DNA from: a virus | IMG/VR virus record: IMGVR_UViG_3300048836_000129 | Span: 1-53,935 of that record | Length of the DNA stretch: 53,935 bases | Direction: 5' to 3' (one strand) | Shown here: one piece after another, positions 32,397-41,403 of the stretch | Layout: each line of letters starts with the position of its first letter | Position numbering within the stretch: position 1 is the first letter of the stretch | Translations under genes and position numbers: made by a program | Notes under the pieces: model-generated | Seen by the model: the letters and a program-made list of their open reading frames with translations, nothing else | Told to the model about the DNA's origin: nothing | The model's database searches: none

Positions 32397-32597
32397 TTAT
32401 GATATCCTCCTAACACAATAAACCTTCTCGGCGGTTTCAGTTTTCGGCCATACCATGATGGCCTGTTCCGATGTGAATTTTTTCCCCTTGATCCCGGCGA
32501 TGTATGCCGAAATCTTTTTAGGATCAATCCCCCGGTAAAACACCTCGCCCATTACAGGCAAGGCCGAAAGCTCTTGGCGATCAATTTTTGTTTTCAT
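32397..32597 (-). CDS. Small hypothetical protein
   Basis: A 66-residue protein, MKTKIDRQELSALPVMGEVFYRGID..., lying between a 28-aa frame and the ASCH gene and adjacent to both. It has basic segments (KKFTSEQAIMVWPK) but no named motif. Confidence 0.52.
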   Translation of the reverse strand: MKTKIDRQELSALPVMGEVFYRGIDPKKISAYIAGIKGKKFTSEQAIMVWPKTETAEKVYCVRRIS

Positions 32598-32680
32598 GGT
32601 ATCCTCAGAAAGATGTTATTTCTTTGTATTTCAATTCCAACAATATCTTTTTTATCATATATTTCAAATACCTTTATCAT
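32594..32680 (-). CDS. Very small protein (28 aa)
   Basis: A 28-residue frame, MIKVFEIYDKKDIVGIEIQ..., with GAGG 6 nt before the ATG. Its TGA overlaps the next ATG (ATGA), the coupling style of this genome. It fills the only gap in the minus-strand run. Function unknown. Confidence 0.42.
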   Translation of the reverse strand: MIKVFEIYDKKDIVGIEIQRNNIFLRIP

Positions 32681-32687
32681 TTAAGCC

Positions 32688-33017
32688 TCACATGAATAGA
32701 TCGCAAATTTTCATCATATTATATTTTTTTATTCCAGTTTTCCAGGAATAATAAGGGGAAGTGATATAATTGGCGCATGGAACATTAAGATCACCAAATA
32801 TTGAAAAAGGGCATTTTTTGCAATCACCTTTGTAAAAAATACATGCAAAACATATATTTTCATATCTTGCTATCGCTGTAATATTTGATTGATATTTTTC
32901 ATTATATCCATTTTCAATCATATCGTTCCAATGCTCAACAACAAGGTCTTTCATTTGTTCTTCTGTCAGCGTTTCAATATCGTAGTTTTCTTTTATCCAA
33001 TCAAGCTTTGTTTTCAT
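32688..33017 (-). CDS. Small Cys-rich hypothetical protein
   Basis: A 109-residue protein. NICFACIFYKGDCKKCPF contains four Cys in a metal-like C-x2-C ... C-x2-C arrangement. The N-terminus is acidic and helical. The role is unknown. Confidence 0.55.
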   Translation of the reverse strand: MKTKLDWIKENYDIETLTEEQMKDLVVEHWNDMIENGYNEKYQSNITAIARYENICFACIFYKGDCKKCPFSIFGDLNVPCANYITSPYYSWKTGIKKYNMMKICDLFM

Positions 33018-33035
33018 TTTTTATTTCCCATTTAA

Positions 33036-33275
33036 TTATTCGTGGTCAAGTGATTGAATTGTATGAAGCTGTGTCCACCTTATATTTTCCATATTCATGA
33101 GATCTTTAATAATATTAAGATCAGATTCTCTTTCAACATCAAAATGATAATACACTGGAGAAAGCCAATCTCTTGATTCAATCCAGTTATAAACGTAATC
33201 ATTTTTTATTGCCGAATGAACATCTACCAGTTTATAAATATCGTGGTTATGAATTTGAAATTTTCCTTTTGTCAT
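33036..33275 (-). CDS. Hypothetical protein
   Basis: A 79-residue protein whose ATG overlaps the stop of the gene upstream. It has an aromatic, His-rich centre (YNWIESRDWLSPVYYHFD). No family recognised. Confidence 0.52.
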   Translation of the reverse strand: MTKGKFQIHNHDIYKLVDVHSAIKNDYVYNWIESRDWLSPVYYHFDVERESDLNIIKDLMNMENIRWTQLHTIQSLDHE

Positions 33276-33553
33276 TTTCTTTCTCCTTTCAATTGTAACT
33301 CAGCCCTTTCCCTTGCCACAGCATAAAGAGGATGGCACCCAAACAATACAACTTTCCCGCAATCAAAATAGTCTTCCAAGGTATTTGTTTCGTTTTCATA
33401 TTCCTTGAATATTTTTCCAAGATTTCGATCATAAGCCTTGGCGTATATTGTGACGCATTTTCGACCGTCAATTCTATTATCAAGAGAATATAAAACCCTT
33501 GCTTTTATTTTGGTTTCTGTATCCGTTACATTGTGCTTATTGAATTTTATCAT
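33272..33553 (-). CDS. Hypothetical protein
   Basis: A 93-residue protein, first of a minus-strand run, with an AGGAG site before the ATG. KARVLYSLDNRIDGRKCVTIYAKAYDRNLGKIF is beta-rich, followed by an acidic stretch. No family recognised. It is driven by the promoter at 33589-33616. Confidence 0.58.
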   Translation of the reverse strand: MIKFNKHNVTDTETKIKARVLYSLDNRIDGRKCVTIYAKAYDRNLGKIFKEYENETNTLEDYFDCGKVVLFGCHPLYAVARERAELQLKGERK

Positions 33554-33588
33554 TTTCAGCTCCTATTATTGTTCGTTCATTTGCCTCC

Positions 33589-33616
33589 ATATTACCACAA
33601 CCGTTTCCCATGTCAA
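33589..33616 (-). promoter_or_regulatory. Promoter for the 31.9-33.6 kb minus run
   Basis: TTGACA, a 16-nt spacer ending in TGG, and TAATAT on the minus strand, 36 nt before the first gene. It is close to consensus and belongs to the shared promoter set. Confidence 0.7.
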
Positions 33617-33650
33617 CCATTTTATTCAAAAAACATAAAAATAATTTATC

Positions 33651-33679
33651 TTGAATAAAAACACATGTAAGGCTATAAA
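33651..33679 (+). promoter_or_regulatory. Promoter for the 33.7 kb rightward block
   Basis: TTGAATAAA, a spacer with ACATG, then TATAAA (17 nt between boxes). The same TTGAATAAA ... ACATG ... TATA layout recurs at 43707-43735 before the head genes, so it may mark a second promoter class used later in infection. Confidence 0.5.
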
Positions 33680-33699
33680 ATAACTAATAATAATCAAAA

Positions 33700-34041
33700 A
33701 TGCCTTTGGGGGGATATGTGGAAAAATGGCTTATTGTAATTGGCGGGGTTTTCGGTACTGGAATAGTCGTTTATATCGTCCAGAGGTGGATTCAAGGGCT
33801 CGAAAAGAGTTTTCAAGATGGCCTTTTGCTCTTGAGCCAAAAACTTGATTTATCAATTCAATTAGTTAGGGAAACAATCCACCCTCTCCAGAAACTCGCC
33901 GAAAAAACAGCCTTTGAACTCGATACGGAAAAAGAAAAACGTATTATGTGCGTCCTGAATAATAAAGACATATATGCACTTAAAACAGAGCATCAGGCCC
34001 TTGAAAAAGAAGTCAATAAAATAAGGACTATGATAAAATGA
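33700..34041 (+). CDS. Membrane protein, holin- or spanin-like
   Basis: A 113-residue protein. Residues about 8-27 (WLIVIGGVFGTGIVVYIV) form one transmembrane helix and the rest is a coiled-coil-like helix (LEKSFQDGLLLLSQKL, EHQALEKEVNKI). A GTG at 33718 with a G-rich site is an alternative start. Location next to the Pal-like lipoprotein and behind a late-style promoter suggests lysis, but it lacks a defining motif. Confidence 0.55.
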   Translation: MPLGGYVEKWLIVIGGVFGTGIVVYIVQRWIQGLEKSFQDGLLLLSQKLDLSIQLVRETIHPLQKLAEKTAFELDTEKEKRIMCVLNNKDIYALKTEHQALEKEVNKIRTMIK

Positions 34042-34124
34042 CCGCGTTTGCTTGCATTTTTATTTTTTGTGTGATAGCCTTAGCCATATGGGAACTTGAT
34101 CATCATGACGATGATACGATTTGA
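34038..34124 (+). CDS. Very small membrane protein (28 aa)
   Basis: A 28-residue frame, MTAFACIFIFCVIALAIWE then acidic/His residues, coupled by ATGA. It is almost all one hydrophobic segment, as in small lysis or spanin partners. It may be real given the tight packing. Confidence 0.45.
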   Translation: MTAFACIFIFCVIALAIWELDHHDDDTI

Positions 34125-34290
34125 AAATGAATCTATAAAAAAAGCCGTTGACCATATCTCTAAAACAATCTCCGCATGGTCCGATGGTGATTATATCCCG
34201 GATGATTTCATATTGGGTGAAATCGAAAACGCCATGGATAGTTTAAAAATGGAGATTAAATCTTATGATGATGAAGTACATGACCCATGA
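34105..34290 (+). CDS. Small hypothetical protein
   Basis: A 61-residue acidic protein; starts possible at 34105 or 34111. SIKKAVDHISKTISAWSDG and ENAMDSLKMEIKS are helical. It overlaps both neighbours. Function unknown. Confidence 0.48.
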   Translation: MTMIRFENESIKKAVDHISKTISAWSDGDYIPDDFILGEIENAMDSLKMEIKSYDDEVHDP

Positions 34291-34558
34291 CGGAGAGGTC
34301 GGCGGATATTTTGATATTGCCGAAATCGTATTATGGAAAAGAGGTGCAACAGATCCTCATATCATGATTGATAAAAATGGAGATATTAAAAAGCTTCCAA
34401 AAAGAACAAAGCCAGTGAGAAAAAAGGCAAAAGAACCACACAGATATAAAGCCAACAACAAAATGGCCAAACCGGACCCGATTTCAAGATGGTTTTTCGC
34501 CGTCACAGAAAACTATATCAATTCACTCCACAAACTCATAACATGGGATTATCAATGA
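34265..34558 (+). CDS. Small hypothetical protein
   Basis: A 97-residue basic protein with MMMKYMTHDGEVGGYFDI and a Lys/Arg-rich centre (KRTKPVRKKAKEPHRYK). It overlaps the gene before it by 26 nt and the lipoprotein gene by 4 nt. The role is unknown. Confidence 0.55.
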   Translation: MMMKYMTHDGEVGGYFDIAEIVLWKRGATDPHIMIDKNGDIKKLPKRTKPVRKKAKEPHRYKANNKMAKPDPISRWFFAVTENYINSLHKLITWDYQ

Positions 34559-35088
34559 AAAAGATCATCGTATTTATCGCAATTATCGGACTTTCAGCTT
34601 GCTCGAAAAAGAACATTGAAACATCTGCCCAAGTATCAATGATCGACGGGAAACCAGCCGTGACCATCACAGTACAGCCCAAAAGCGAAACAAAACCCCA
34701 GATATCAATCACTGAAGATGATGTACGCCGGGCACTGGAAACAAATGAACCTCCTGTTCCGGTTGAATTTGATATTTTTTTCGATTTCGATAGCGCCAGC
34801 CTGAAACCCGAATCAATGGATATGCTTGAATCAATTTCCACCATGCTGAAATTCTATTCAGGGCTTGAATTGATTATTGAGGGGCATACCGACGAACGAG
34901 GAACGGAAGAATATAACATCGCCCTTGGTGATAAACGTGCGGCGTGCGTCAAAAAATACCTTGAAAAACTTGGAGTCAATACCGATAAATATCAGGTTGT
35001 TAGCTATGGAGAAGAAAAACCGTTCGCCGATGGAAATACAGAGGAATCATACAAATTAAACAGACGAGTTCACGCTCATTCAAAATGA
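34555..35088 (+). CDS. Pal/OmpA-like outer-membrane lipoprotein
   Basis: A 177-residue protein. MKKIIVFIAIIGLSAC is a lipoprotein signal with lipobox LSAC (Cys16). The C-terminal half has FDFDSASLKPESMDML, GHTDERGTEEYN and ALGDKRAACVKKYL, the peptidoglycan-binding OmpA/Pal domain. It should be lipidated, sorted to the outer membrane and bind peptidoglycan. A phage copy of a Pal-like protein is unusual; it could disturb the cell envelope at lysis or change the surface of the infected cell. ATGA start overlaps the gene before it. Confidence 0.82.
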   Translation: MKKIIVFIAIIGLSACSKKNIETSAQVSMIDGKPAVTITVQPKSETKPQISITEDDVRRALETNEPPVPVEFDIFFDFDSASLKPESMDMLESISTMLKFYSGLELIIEGHTDERGTEEYNIALGDKRAACVKKYLEKLGVNTDKYQVVSYGEEKPFADGNTEESYKLNRRVHAHSK

Positions 35089-35093
35089 ATAAC

Positions 35094-35148
35094 ACCCGGC
35101 AACACTATGATTGGATAATATGCGTTCGCAGGTTGTCGGGTTATTTTT
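35094..35148 (+). terminator. Rho-independent terminator behind the Pal-like gene
   Basis: ACCCGGCAAC (35094-35103) pairs with GTTGTCGGGT (35132-35141) with one G-U pair; the 28-nt loop contains a smaller TGCG/CGCA hairpin. TATTTTT follows. Confidence 0.6.
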
Positions 35149-35163
35149 AACGGTAGGTGTTTT

Positions 35164-35595
35164 ATGAAGACCAAAGAACCAAAAAAGAAAATGGGAAGGC
35201 CACCGAAGGAAATCAGCAAAAGCATATTCGAGGAACTATGCAAAATCCAATGCACCGAAGAAGAGATAGCCGGTGTGTTTAGTTGTTCGGTAGATACCAT
35301 ATACCGATTCTGCAAAAAAACGTATGATAACAAAAGTTTTGCGGATGTTTTTAAACAGTTTTCATCCCATGGAAAGTCTGCCATACGTAGGCAGCAGTTT
35401 CACATCATGAACAACGGAAACGCAGCTATGGCCATATGGTTAGGGAAACAATATTTGGGTCAAAAGGAGCAACCGGAGATTACGTTATATGATGGTGGAG
35501 AGGCATTGACCCCAGATGAACGGGCACGGCTTACCAGGATGAGGATGCAAACGGAACTTTCCCCGCTTGACAATTTATGCGAAAGTAATAAATGA
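35164..35595 (+). CDS. Terminase small subunit-like protein
   Basis: A 143-residue protein. MGRPPKEISKSIFEELCKIQ and TEEEIAGVFSCSVDTIYRFCKKTY are an AT-hook-like start and helix-turn-helix as in terminase small subunits. The C-terminus (LGKQYLGQKEQPEI) also fits. It would bind the packaging site. The large subunit lies two genes on. Family is inferred. Confidence 0.68.
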   Translation: MKTKEPKKKMGRPPKEISKSIFEELCKIQCTEEEIAGVFSCSVDTIYRFCKKTYDNKSFADVFKQFSSHGKSAIRRQQFHIMNNGNAAMAIWLGKQYLGQKEQPEITLYDGGEALTPDERARLTRMRMQTELSPLDNLCESNK

Positions 35596-35622
35596 CGTTT
35601 TTTTATTGTTCTTTTGAAACCG

Positions 35623-35650
35623 TTGATATTATTTGATAAAAACGTATAGT
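35623..35650 (+). promoter_or_regulatory. Promoter-like site before the packaging genes
   Basis: TTGATA, 16 nt, TATAGT. A second reading is TTGAAA (35614-35619), 17 nt, TAAAAA. One or both may drive genes from 35697. Confidence 0.45.
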
Positions 35651-35696
35651 TGAACTGTGTGCGGTTAACATTGCCCACGGGCGGGATACCTAAAAA

Positions 35697-36311
35697 ATGA
35701 TTGAATCGAATCGGAAAAAAATAGCGGCATTATTTGTCCAGCCCGATGGTTGCTATATAAATATACCTATTATTGATATGTGGCCAGAGTATAGAGACGC
35801 GAGAAAATATTATGGAGACATGCCGGTTATAGCGCATCCGCCCTGCCAGTTATGGGGTAAAATGGCAAAAATAAACTATAAAAGATGGGGTGGAGATCAT
35901 AACAAGCCCGGAAATGATGGTGGGTGTTTTAAATTCGCTCTTGACACAGTTAATAGAGTCGGTGGCGTCATAGAACATCCTGCCCAGACATACGCATGGA
36001 ATGAATATGGATTGTCAAAACCTGAAAAAAATAAATGGGTTAAAAGCGGCATAGGATGGGTTTGCGAAGTATGGCAGTCTGCATATGGCCATAAAGCAAA
36101 TAAAGCGACATGGCTTTATTATGTTGGAAAATCAAAACCATTTGATATTATATGGGACCGTCCGAAAGGATCACATCAGATAGGGCATTATGATCAGCGC
36201 GGGAAAAGTTCAAATAAGCCCACTCTAAACAAAAAAGAAAGCAACGCAACCCCGATAAAATTCAGAGACGAACTCATAAAACTTGCTTTGTATTCTTGTG
36301 ATGTCCTATGA
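35697..36311 (+). CDS. Conserved phage protein of the HPPC family
   Basis: A 204-residue protein. AALFVQPDGCYINIPIIDMW, YRDARKYYGDMPVIAHPPCQLWG and GGVIEHPAQTYAWN match a conserved phage protein. The HPPC motif resembles the catalytic loop of cytosine methyltransferases, but the SAM-binding part is not evident. It precedes the terminase. The biochemical role is uncertain. Confidence 0.6.
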   Translation: MIESNRKKIAALFVQPDGCYINIPIIDMWPEYRDARKYYGDMPVIAHPPCQLWGKMAKINYKRWGGDHNKPGNDGGCFKFALDTVNRVGGVIEHPAQTYAWNEYGLSKPEKNKWVKSGIGWVCEVWQSAYGHKANKATWLYYVGKSKPFDIIWDRPKGSHQIGHYDQRGKSSNKPTLNKKESNATPIKFRDELIKLALYSCDVL

Positions 36312-36490
36312 CGAAAGAACAAGCCGAGTTTGTCAGAGAGTTGAGGGTTGACCGTGGATGTTCTTGGCGCAGGCTTCATGAATTATATTGTGAAAGATAT
36401 GACAAGGAAAACATGTGGCCGGGCAACCAGATAGAGGGCCGTGATTTGTGTGTTGAGGCTTCTGTTATTCTTGAAGTTGAAATTGAATAA
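36308..36490 (+). CDS. Small hypothetical DNA-binding-like protein
   Basis: A 60-residue protein, ATGA-coupled. EQAEFVRELRVDRGCSWRRLHELY resembles a short helix-turn-helix. It ends just before the minus-strand terminator. The role is unknown. Confidence 0.58.
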   Translation: MTKEQAEFVRELRVDRGCSWRRLHELYCERYDKENMWPGNQIEGRDLCVEASVILEVEIE

Positions 36491-36550
36491 AAAAAGCCCT
36501 GATCAAGAGGCTTTCCGCATTGGTTGCGGCGCGTCGAATGACCAGGGCTT
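36487..36550 (-). terminator. Rho-independent terminator of the minus-strand RNA
   Basis: On the minus strand AAGCCCTG and CAGGGCTT pair around a structured interior (36515-36529 forms an inner CCGCA/TGCGG hairpin), and the stem is followed by TTTTTTT and ATTC. No T-run lies on the other side, so it acts on the minus strand only. Confidence 0.72.
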
Positions 36551-36717
36551 GCCATATTGCCAGCGCTGACAACATGGGGGGGCATGAAGCCCATGGCGTA
36601 ACACGACTATAAAATGCCGTGACATTGGTCATGGAACAATTAAAACGGCGCTTGTTTTGCCAGGCGGGCACAAACGCCAAAGCCAATATTTCAAAAGCTT
36701 AAATCACATAAACCATA
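36488..36717 (-). ncRNA. Candidate minus-strand non-coding RNA beside the large terminase gene
   Basis: The 270-nt gap between a small gene and the large terminase has no good reading frame. On the minus strand it has a promoter (36725-36753) and a strong terminator (36487-36550), giving an RNA of about 230 nt. Inside are several stems: GGCG/CGCC with TTGT/ACAA and GCC/GGC (36647-36678), CATGGG/CCCATG, and TGAC/GTCA. The RNA lies between terminase genes, so it may act in packaging control or as an antisense regulator. No known family was recognised. Confidence 0.6.
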
Positions 36718-36724
36718 CAGATTT

Positions 36725-36753
36725 AATATAAAGTTTTTAAAAAAATAAGTCAA
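36725..36753 (-). promoter_or_regulatory. Promoter for the minus-strand RNA
   Basis: TTGACT (36753-36748 on the minus strand), a 17-nt spacer, and TATATT. It points away from the terminase gene. It lacks the extended -10 of the other promoters. Confidence 0.58.
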
Positions 36754-36761
36754 CATAAAAA

Positions 36762-38255
36762 ATGATCAATCTAATAGATTTCTGGAGAATACAGCGAAAA
36801 CAAACCGGGCAACAGACGATCATCCGGCCGTGCCATATGTTCAAGGCAAAGGCGCTGACGGATCTGGTTCTCGGAAAGTTGCCAACTCCGAATCTAATGA
36901 TCCTTGAGCCCCCACGAATCGGCAAGACGGATCTTGGGGTAAAAGCCTTTGTACCGTGGTCCTGGAGCTACTTTCCGGATTCGGAATATATCATTGGGGG
37001 ATATGGCGCTGACCTTCCGACAGAAAGCGCCGTCCACATCCGGAATACATTATCATCGCCATGGTATAAAAGCATGGTGGGTTCAGATTGGGGCTGTAAT
37101 GTAGCATTGAGGGGCGCTAAAGCTTCAGGCCGATCTGATTATTTTAAGACTCTTGAAGGTGGCGTATTAAAAGCTGTTGGTCGCGGTGGTAGTGCCACAG
37201 GATTTGGTATCGGTAAACTTCGTCCTGAATTCGGAGGTTGCGGAATAGCCGATGACTTGCTAAAGGCGCAAGAGTCAACAAGCGCACCCCTTAGAAAAGC
37301 GGCGAACGTTTTTCTAATGAGCGCTTTGATGACACGAAGGAATCGTCTTGATGATCCTTCCACGCCCATTGTATTAATCATGCAGAGGCTTCACCCAGAT
37401 GATCCAGCGGGCCACCTCCTTAAAACAGAACGACACAGATGGACCATTGTACAGATCCCGGCGCACAATGAAAAAGGTCAAAGCATTTGGGAAGAGCGTA
37501 TAAGCTCAAAAGAACTCCAATACATGAAGGAATACGCGCCTGACGTTTATCATGCCCAATACATGCAGGAACCTATCGCAGACGGATACAACATTTTCAA
37601 AGCCGAATGGTGGGGATTGTGGGATGACCGGAAGGCAGTTGAGAAAAAGATAACCTGGAAATTCATAACCGGTGACACGGCGTTTAAAGCCAAAGATTCA
37701 TCGGACTATTCTGTTTTCCAGTGCTGGGGTGCTGAAAACACCCGTGGTTTGTATCTCATGGATCAGATCCGGGGCAAATGGGAATTCCCTGAGCTTGTCA
37801 AGAGAATCAAGGAATTCAAGAATAAGCATACAAGAAACGAAATGGGCATAACCCCGGCCACCGAACTATGGATCGAAGATAAGGCCAGCGGAACGTCCCT
37901 TGTTCAAACATTGAGAGCTGAAGGAATACCATGTAACGCATGGGGCGACAAAGAAAGCGATGGCGTTTCAGGCGATAAAGCGGCCCGTGCAAAACAAACC
38001 ACATTGACATTGCAGCAAGGACGTGAGTTTGTACCTGACCCACGGATGCCGGGTTATGAATGGGTTGACATATTCGTCGGTGAACATGTCGCTTTCACGT
38101 CGGACGATTCACACGCATATGACGATCAGGTAGATACCCGGTCGATGGCAAACCTTATATGGCAAAAACGAGGCGGCGGCGTTGGTCCGCTTCCAACATG
38201 GAACAATTTAAGGAAATACGCGAATGGCCAGGAAAAAATCTACCGTCTCGAATAG
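36762..38255 (+). CDS. terL: Terminase large subunit
   Basis: A 497-residue protein. Walker A is [10 protein letters not shown] (about 48-57). [30 protein letters not shown] is a characteristic ATPase-domain block. The nuclease domain starts at [19 protein letters not shown] (about 301-319), and [10 protein letters not shown] (about 454-463) gives a further Asp. It packages DNA into proheads. No ribosome site is visible before the ATG. The portal gene overlaps its end by 32 nt. Confidence 0.92.
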   Translation: MINLIDFWRIQRKQTGQQTIIRPCHMFKAKALTDLVLGKLPTPNLMILEPPRIGKTDLGVKAFVPWSWSYFPDSEYIIGGYGADLPTESAVHIRNTLSSPWYKSMVGSDWGCNVALRGAKASGRSDYFKTLEGGVLKAVGRGGSATGFGIGKLRPEFGGCGIADDLLKAQESTSAPLRKAANVFLMSALMTRRNRLDDPSTPIVLIMQRLHPDDPAGHLLKTERHRWTIVQIPAHNEKGQSIWEERISSKELQYMKEYAPDVYHAQYMQEPIADGYNIFKAEWWGLWDDRKAVEKKITWKFITGDTAFKAKDSSDYSVFQCWGAENTRGLYLMDQIRGKWEFPELVKRIKEFKNKHTRNEMGITPATELWIEDKASGTSLVQTLRAEGIPCNAWGDKESDGVSGDKAARAKQTTLTLQQGREFVPDPRMPGYEWVDIFVGEHVAFTSDDSHAYDDQVDTRSMANLIWQKRGGGVGPLPTWNNLRKYANGQEKIYRLE

Positions 38256-41226
38256 GATTCAAAACGCTTCTTTTACATCTTACTCAGGGGGGCAACTCGG
38301 AGACGGCGACCGTGGTTCTTATCACATGTTGCCGAATTATACTGGCAACCCCTATGACTCCAATGATTACATTTTCAGATGGCGTCAATACTGCCACCTC
38401 TATGAAATCTCATGGGAAGCCAGAAAGATCATCCGCATTCCGATTGAAGACGCCATGCGGAAGGACTGGGAAGTCAAAGGTATTGAAGAGGCAAACGCTA
38501 ACCAGATCAAAACGCGCCTTGACCAGCTTGGTTTTAAGCTTTCTTTAATGCGCGCCATGATCCTTGAGCGTCTTCTTGGTGGATGCCTTCAGTTTTTCGG
38601 AATTGAAGATAACCGAGACGAACCGGAACGTGAATATTTACCACGGAATGGATACCGGACCAGATTCATAAATACCGTGCCCATTTCGAGGATTGCCCGT
38701 GTTGATTGGGGAACCGATCCCCTGAAAGCTGACTACATGAGACCGGAAAAATTCCTTGTGAACGGCGTCCAGGTCCACACGTCCAGATGTTTGGTCTGGG
38801 ACGGCGAACCGCTGTTTGATCCTTATGATTTCGCATTGACCAATTTTAGATCAAACATTTCAGGCTTCGGCCCTTCAAAGCTTGCGCCTATCTGGGATGA
38901 TATCGTAAGAGCTACAGGAATCAGGCAAGCGGCTTTCCAGATGGCCCAGATGAACAACTCCATAATCGCAGCTCTTGAAGGATACCAGGATTTAAGGGGG
39001 ACTGTCCCTGGTCAGAACAAGCTATCTGATATAAAGAAGCTTGTTAATGAGCTGTCAGTTTATAAAGCGGCAATCCTTGACAAGGGGAAAGTCGATGTGA
39101 CAACCCTGGCTGCTTCATTTGGATCGGTCCCGGAAATGATGATCACATCACTCCAGATCCTTTCAGCGGCTTCCGATATCCCGGCGACACGATTTATAGG
39201 TCAGGCACCTGGAGGATTAAACGCCACGGGCGAATCAGACCTTGAGAATTATTACAACGTCATTGACGCAATCCAAAAACAGAGAATGGAACCGAGGCTT
39301 AGAAAAACGTATGACATTATCGGATGGCAGATGTTCCCAAATTCATGGGCCGAAGACCGTAAAAAACTTGAGTTTGAATTTCCCCCATTGTGGAACCTCA
39401 GCGAACTGGAAGAGGCTGACAGAACATCGAAAATCATTGACAACATGGCGAAGCTTCTTGAAAACAGGCTTATCACAGAAGAAAAGGCCATTGAAGAACT
39501 GACGAAAAAGAACGTTGTCGGAGTTACGCTTGATGATATGGATATGTCGTCCTTGAAAGATACCGGCCTTTTTGATGAACAACCAAACCCGAAAGAATCA
39601 ATCGAAAAATTAAAACAATTTCCTGTGAAAAATTCAAATCCTGAATCATTATTGATAGTTGCGGCAGGTGGAAAGCCCGAAGATTTTGACGCACGTCAAT
39701 TTAAAATGGGAATGGAAGTCGAAAGGGAACACAAAGACGTCACGCATGGTGATGAAATTCAAACGGCGAAAATAGTTCTTGCACACCTACGAGAAAAGCC
39801 CGATTATTATACAAGACTTCAGAAAGTTGAAAATTCTGAAAAATGGATAACTGTTAAACCTAATGGGCCAGATGCAAAAGGTTCTCATGTTCAATTAGAT
39901 GATGACGGGAAAGTGACGGCCGGCCTTGGTGGTGGTTTTAATGGAAAACATATCTCGGAAATAAATAGTGCGTCAAAAAAAGAAACCATTCCAAAAGATA
40001 AATATTCAGATCCACAACAATATGAATCTGACCCAGAACTATCTCAAGCTGTAAAAGATGCGGCGCAGGCTGGTTTTGAGAAATATGGTGCCGGGAAAAT
40101 GAGCCGTGGAGATTTCAAACAAAAAGTAAGGAGTGGAGAAATCCCCGAAGCTGTCAAAGAGTATCATGGAAAAATTGTTGAAAGTCAAAGAATAAAAAAA
40201 GAAGGGTACGAAGCCGCAAAAAATATCAATATGCCTGATGGATATTCAATAAGTGAAAGAAATAAAGACGAAATAGCTATCCACGGAAAATATGATGAAC
40301 AACTCCATAAAAGAATTAAAAGGGCTGGAGGATATTGGGCGCAAATATCTGAATCTGGGCCTGAAAAAGGATGGGTTATAGCCAAAGAAAAAGGGAAAGA
40401 TCTCGAAAAGGCTGTCAGCAATGCTAAAAAAGCAAATGAAAAAATAAAAACAGACGAACAAGAAAAGAAAAAAGCTGAATCTGAAAAGAAGCAAAGAGAT
40501 GAAAAGGAAAAGAAAGAAAGGTTTTCCAAAGAATCTGAAGACAATAAAAAGAAAGAGGCCGAAAAGAGAAAAGAATTTGAGCGGACTCACGAATTAAAAA
40601 TGATTCCAACAGGAAAAACAATTAGAAGAAAAATAACAGACGATGATCCTTCTATTTATGGGCATGAACTACTTGGCCATGAGGGTGAAATGTGGGATTT
40701 TCCTGAAATGAAAAAAGAATGGGTCAAGAAAAATTCTATCCAAAACAAAATCGACCTTGACCCATTACCAGAGCCATCACAAAAACAAATCGAATCTGGA
40801 AACTACAAAAAACACCATCTGAAGTTGTATGGATTCGATATTTCGATTGAGAATCCGAAGGGTTCAAGGCGCTCAGGGATAGATCTTAATGGTGAAGCAT
40901 GGTCCGTTAAAATGCCAGCTCACTACGGCTATATAAAGCAGTCAGAAGGAGCCGATGGAGACCATTTAGATGTTTATATAGGCCCAAATGAAAACAGCCA
41001 AAAGGTTTTTGTGATTGACCAAACCGACCTATCGGGAAACTTTGACGAACACAAATGCTTTTTAGGTTGCAACAACAAGGAACAGGCCGAAAAGCTTTAT
41101 CTGAAAGGCTTTAGCGATGGAAAAGGGAATCTAAGGCTTGGAAGGATGATTGAAACGGATATAGACGGTTTCAAAGAATGGCTTTCAAACGGAGACCAGA
41201 AAAAAAGATTTGCTGAGTATTTTTGA
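38224..41226 (+). CDS. Portal protein fused to DUF5661 and InPase-like polyvalent domains
   Basis: A 1000-residue protein. Residues 1 to about 460 are a DUF1073-type portal ([48 protein letters not shown]). Residues about 490-545 ([20 protein letters not shown]) resemble DUF5661. Residues about 735-790 are a Lys/Glu-rich linker. Residues about 864-1000 ([38 protein letters not shown]) match the InPase-like domain of phage polyvalent proteins, thought to enter the host with DNA. A portal with such an extension is unusual. Check whether a frameshift or cleavage separates them; I saw no break in the frame. Confidence 0.82.
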   Translation: MARKKSTVSNRIQNASFTSYSGGQLGDGDRGSYHMLPNYTGNPYDSNDYIFRWRQYCHLYEISWEARKIIRIPIEDAMRKDWEVKGIEEANANQIKTRLDQLGFKLSLMRAMILERLLGGCLQFFGIEDNRDEPEREYLPRNGYRTRFINTVPISRIARVDWGTDPLKADYMRPEKFLVNGVQVHTSRCLVWDGEPLFDPYDFALTNFRSNISGFGPSKLAPIWDDIVRATGIRQAAFQMAQMNNSIIAALEGYQDLRGTVPGQNKLSDIKKLVNELSVYKAAILDKGKVDVTTLAASFGSVPEMMITSLQILSAASDIPATRFIGQAPGGLNATGESDLENYYNVIDAIQKQRMEPRLRKTYDIIGWQMFPNSWAEDRKKLEFEFPPLWNLSELEEADRTSKIIDNMAKLLENRLITEEKAIEELTKKNVVGVTLDDMDMSSLKDTGLFDEQPNPKESIEKLKQFPVKNSNPESLLIVAAGGKPEDFDARQFKMGMEVEREHKDVTHGDEIQTAKIVLAHLREKPDYYTRLQKVENSEKWITVKPNGPDAKGSHVQLDDDGKVTAGLGGGFNGKHISEINSASKKETIPKDKYSDPQQYESDPELSQAVKDAAQAGFEKYGAGKMSRGDFKQKVRSGEIPEAVKEYHGKIVESQRIKKEGYEAAKNINMPDGYSISERNKDEIAIHGKYDEQLHKRIKRAGGYWAQISESGPEKGWVIAKEKGKDLEKAVSNAKKANEKIKTDEQEKKKAESEKKQRDEKEKKERFSKESEDNKKKEAEKRKEFERTHELKMIPTGKTIRRKITDDDPSIYGHELLGHEGEMWDFPEMKKEWVKKNSIQNKIDLDPLPEPSQKQIESGNYKKHHLKLYGFDISIENPKGSRRSGIDLNGEAWSVKMPAHYGYIKQSEGADGDHLDVYIGPNENSQKVFVIDQTDLSGNFDEHKCFLGCNNKEQAEKLYLKGFSDGKGNLRLGRMIETDIDGFKEWLSNGDQKKRFAEYF

Positions 41227-41236
41227 AACAAAAAGA

Positions 41237-41269
41237 CCCGTGCATTTTTGATAATGCACGGGGCTTTTA
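41237..41269. terminator. Bidirectional terminator between portal and minus cassette
   Basis: CCCGTGCATT and AATGCACGGG form a perfect 10-bp stem with a TTTGAT loop. GCTTTT follows on the plus strand and TCTTTTTGTTT on the minus strand, so it can stop both convergent units. The following 134 nt to 41403 hold no gene. Confidence 0.82.
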
Positions 41270-41403
41270 CAGGAAAGAATCACGTTTCGCCTTATGAATC
41301 ACCGTCTCTAATATTATTCATGGCATGTATGTTGCGCTATATGGTTAAATTTCAGCCGAATTATATACCGGGAGCATTTATGATTTCACGGTGAATCGGC
41401 ATC

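Noticed and set aside
36465-36686. 73-codon minus-strand frame in the gap before the terminase
   Set aside because: It runs through the terminator stem and has no ribosome site; the RNA explanation is better.
40185-40621. Hydrophobic minus-strand frames opposite the Lys/Glu-rich portal linker
   Set aside because: Antisense of Lys/Glu codons reads Phe/Leu/Ser, giving false membrane proteins; no promoter or ribosome site.
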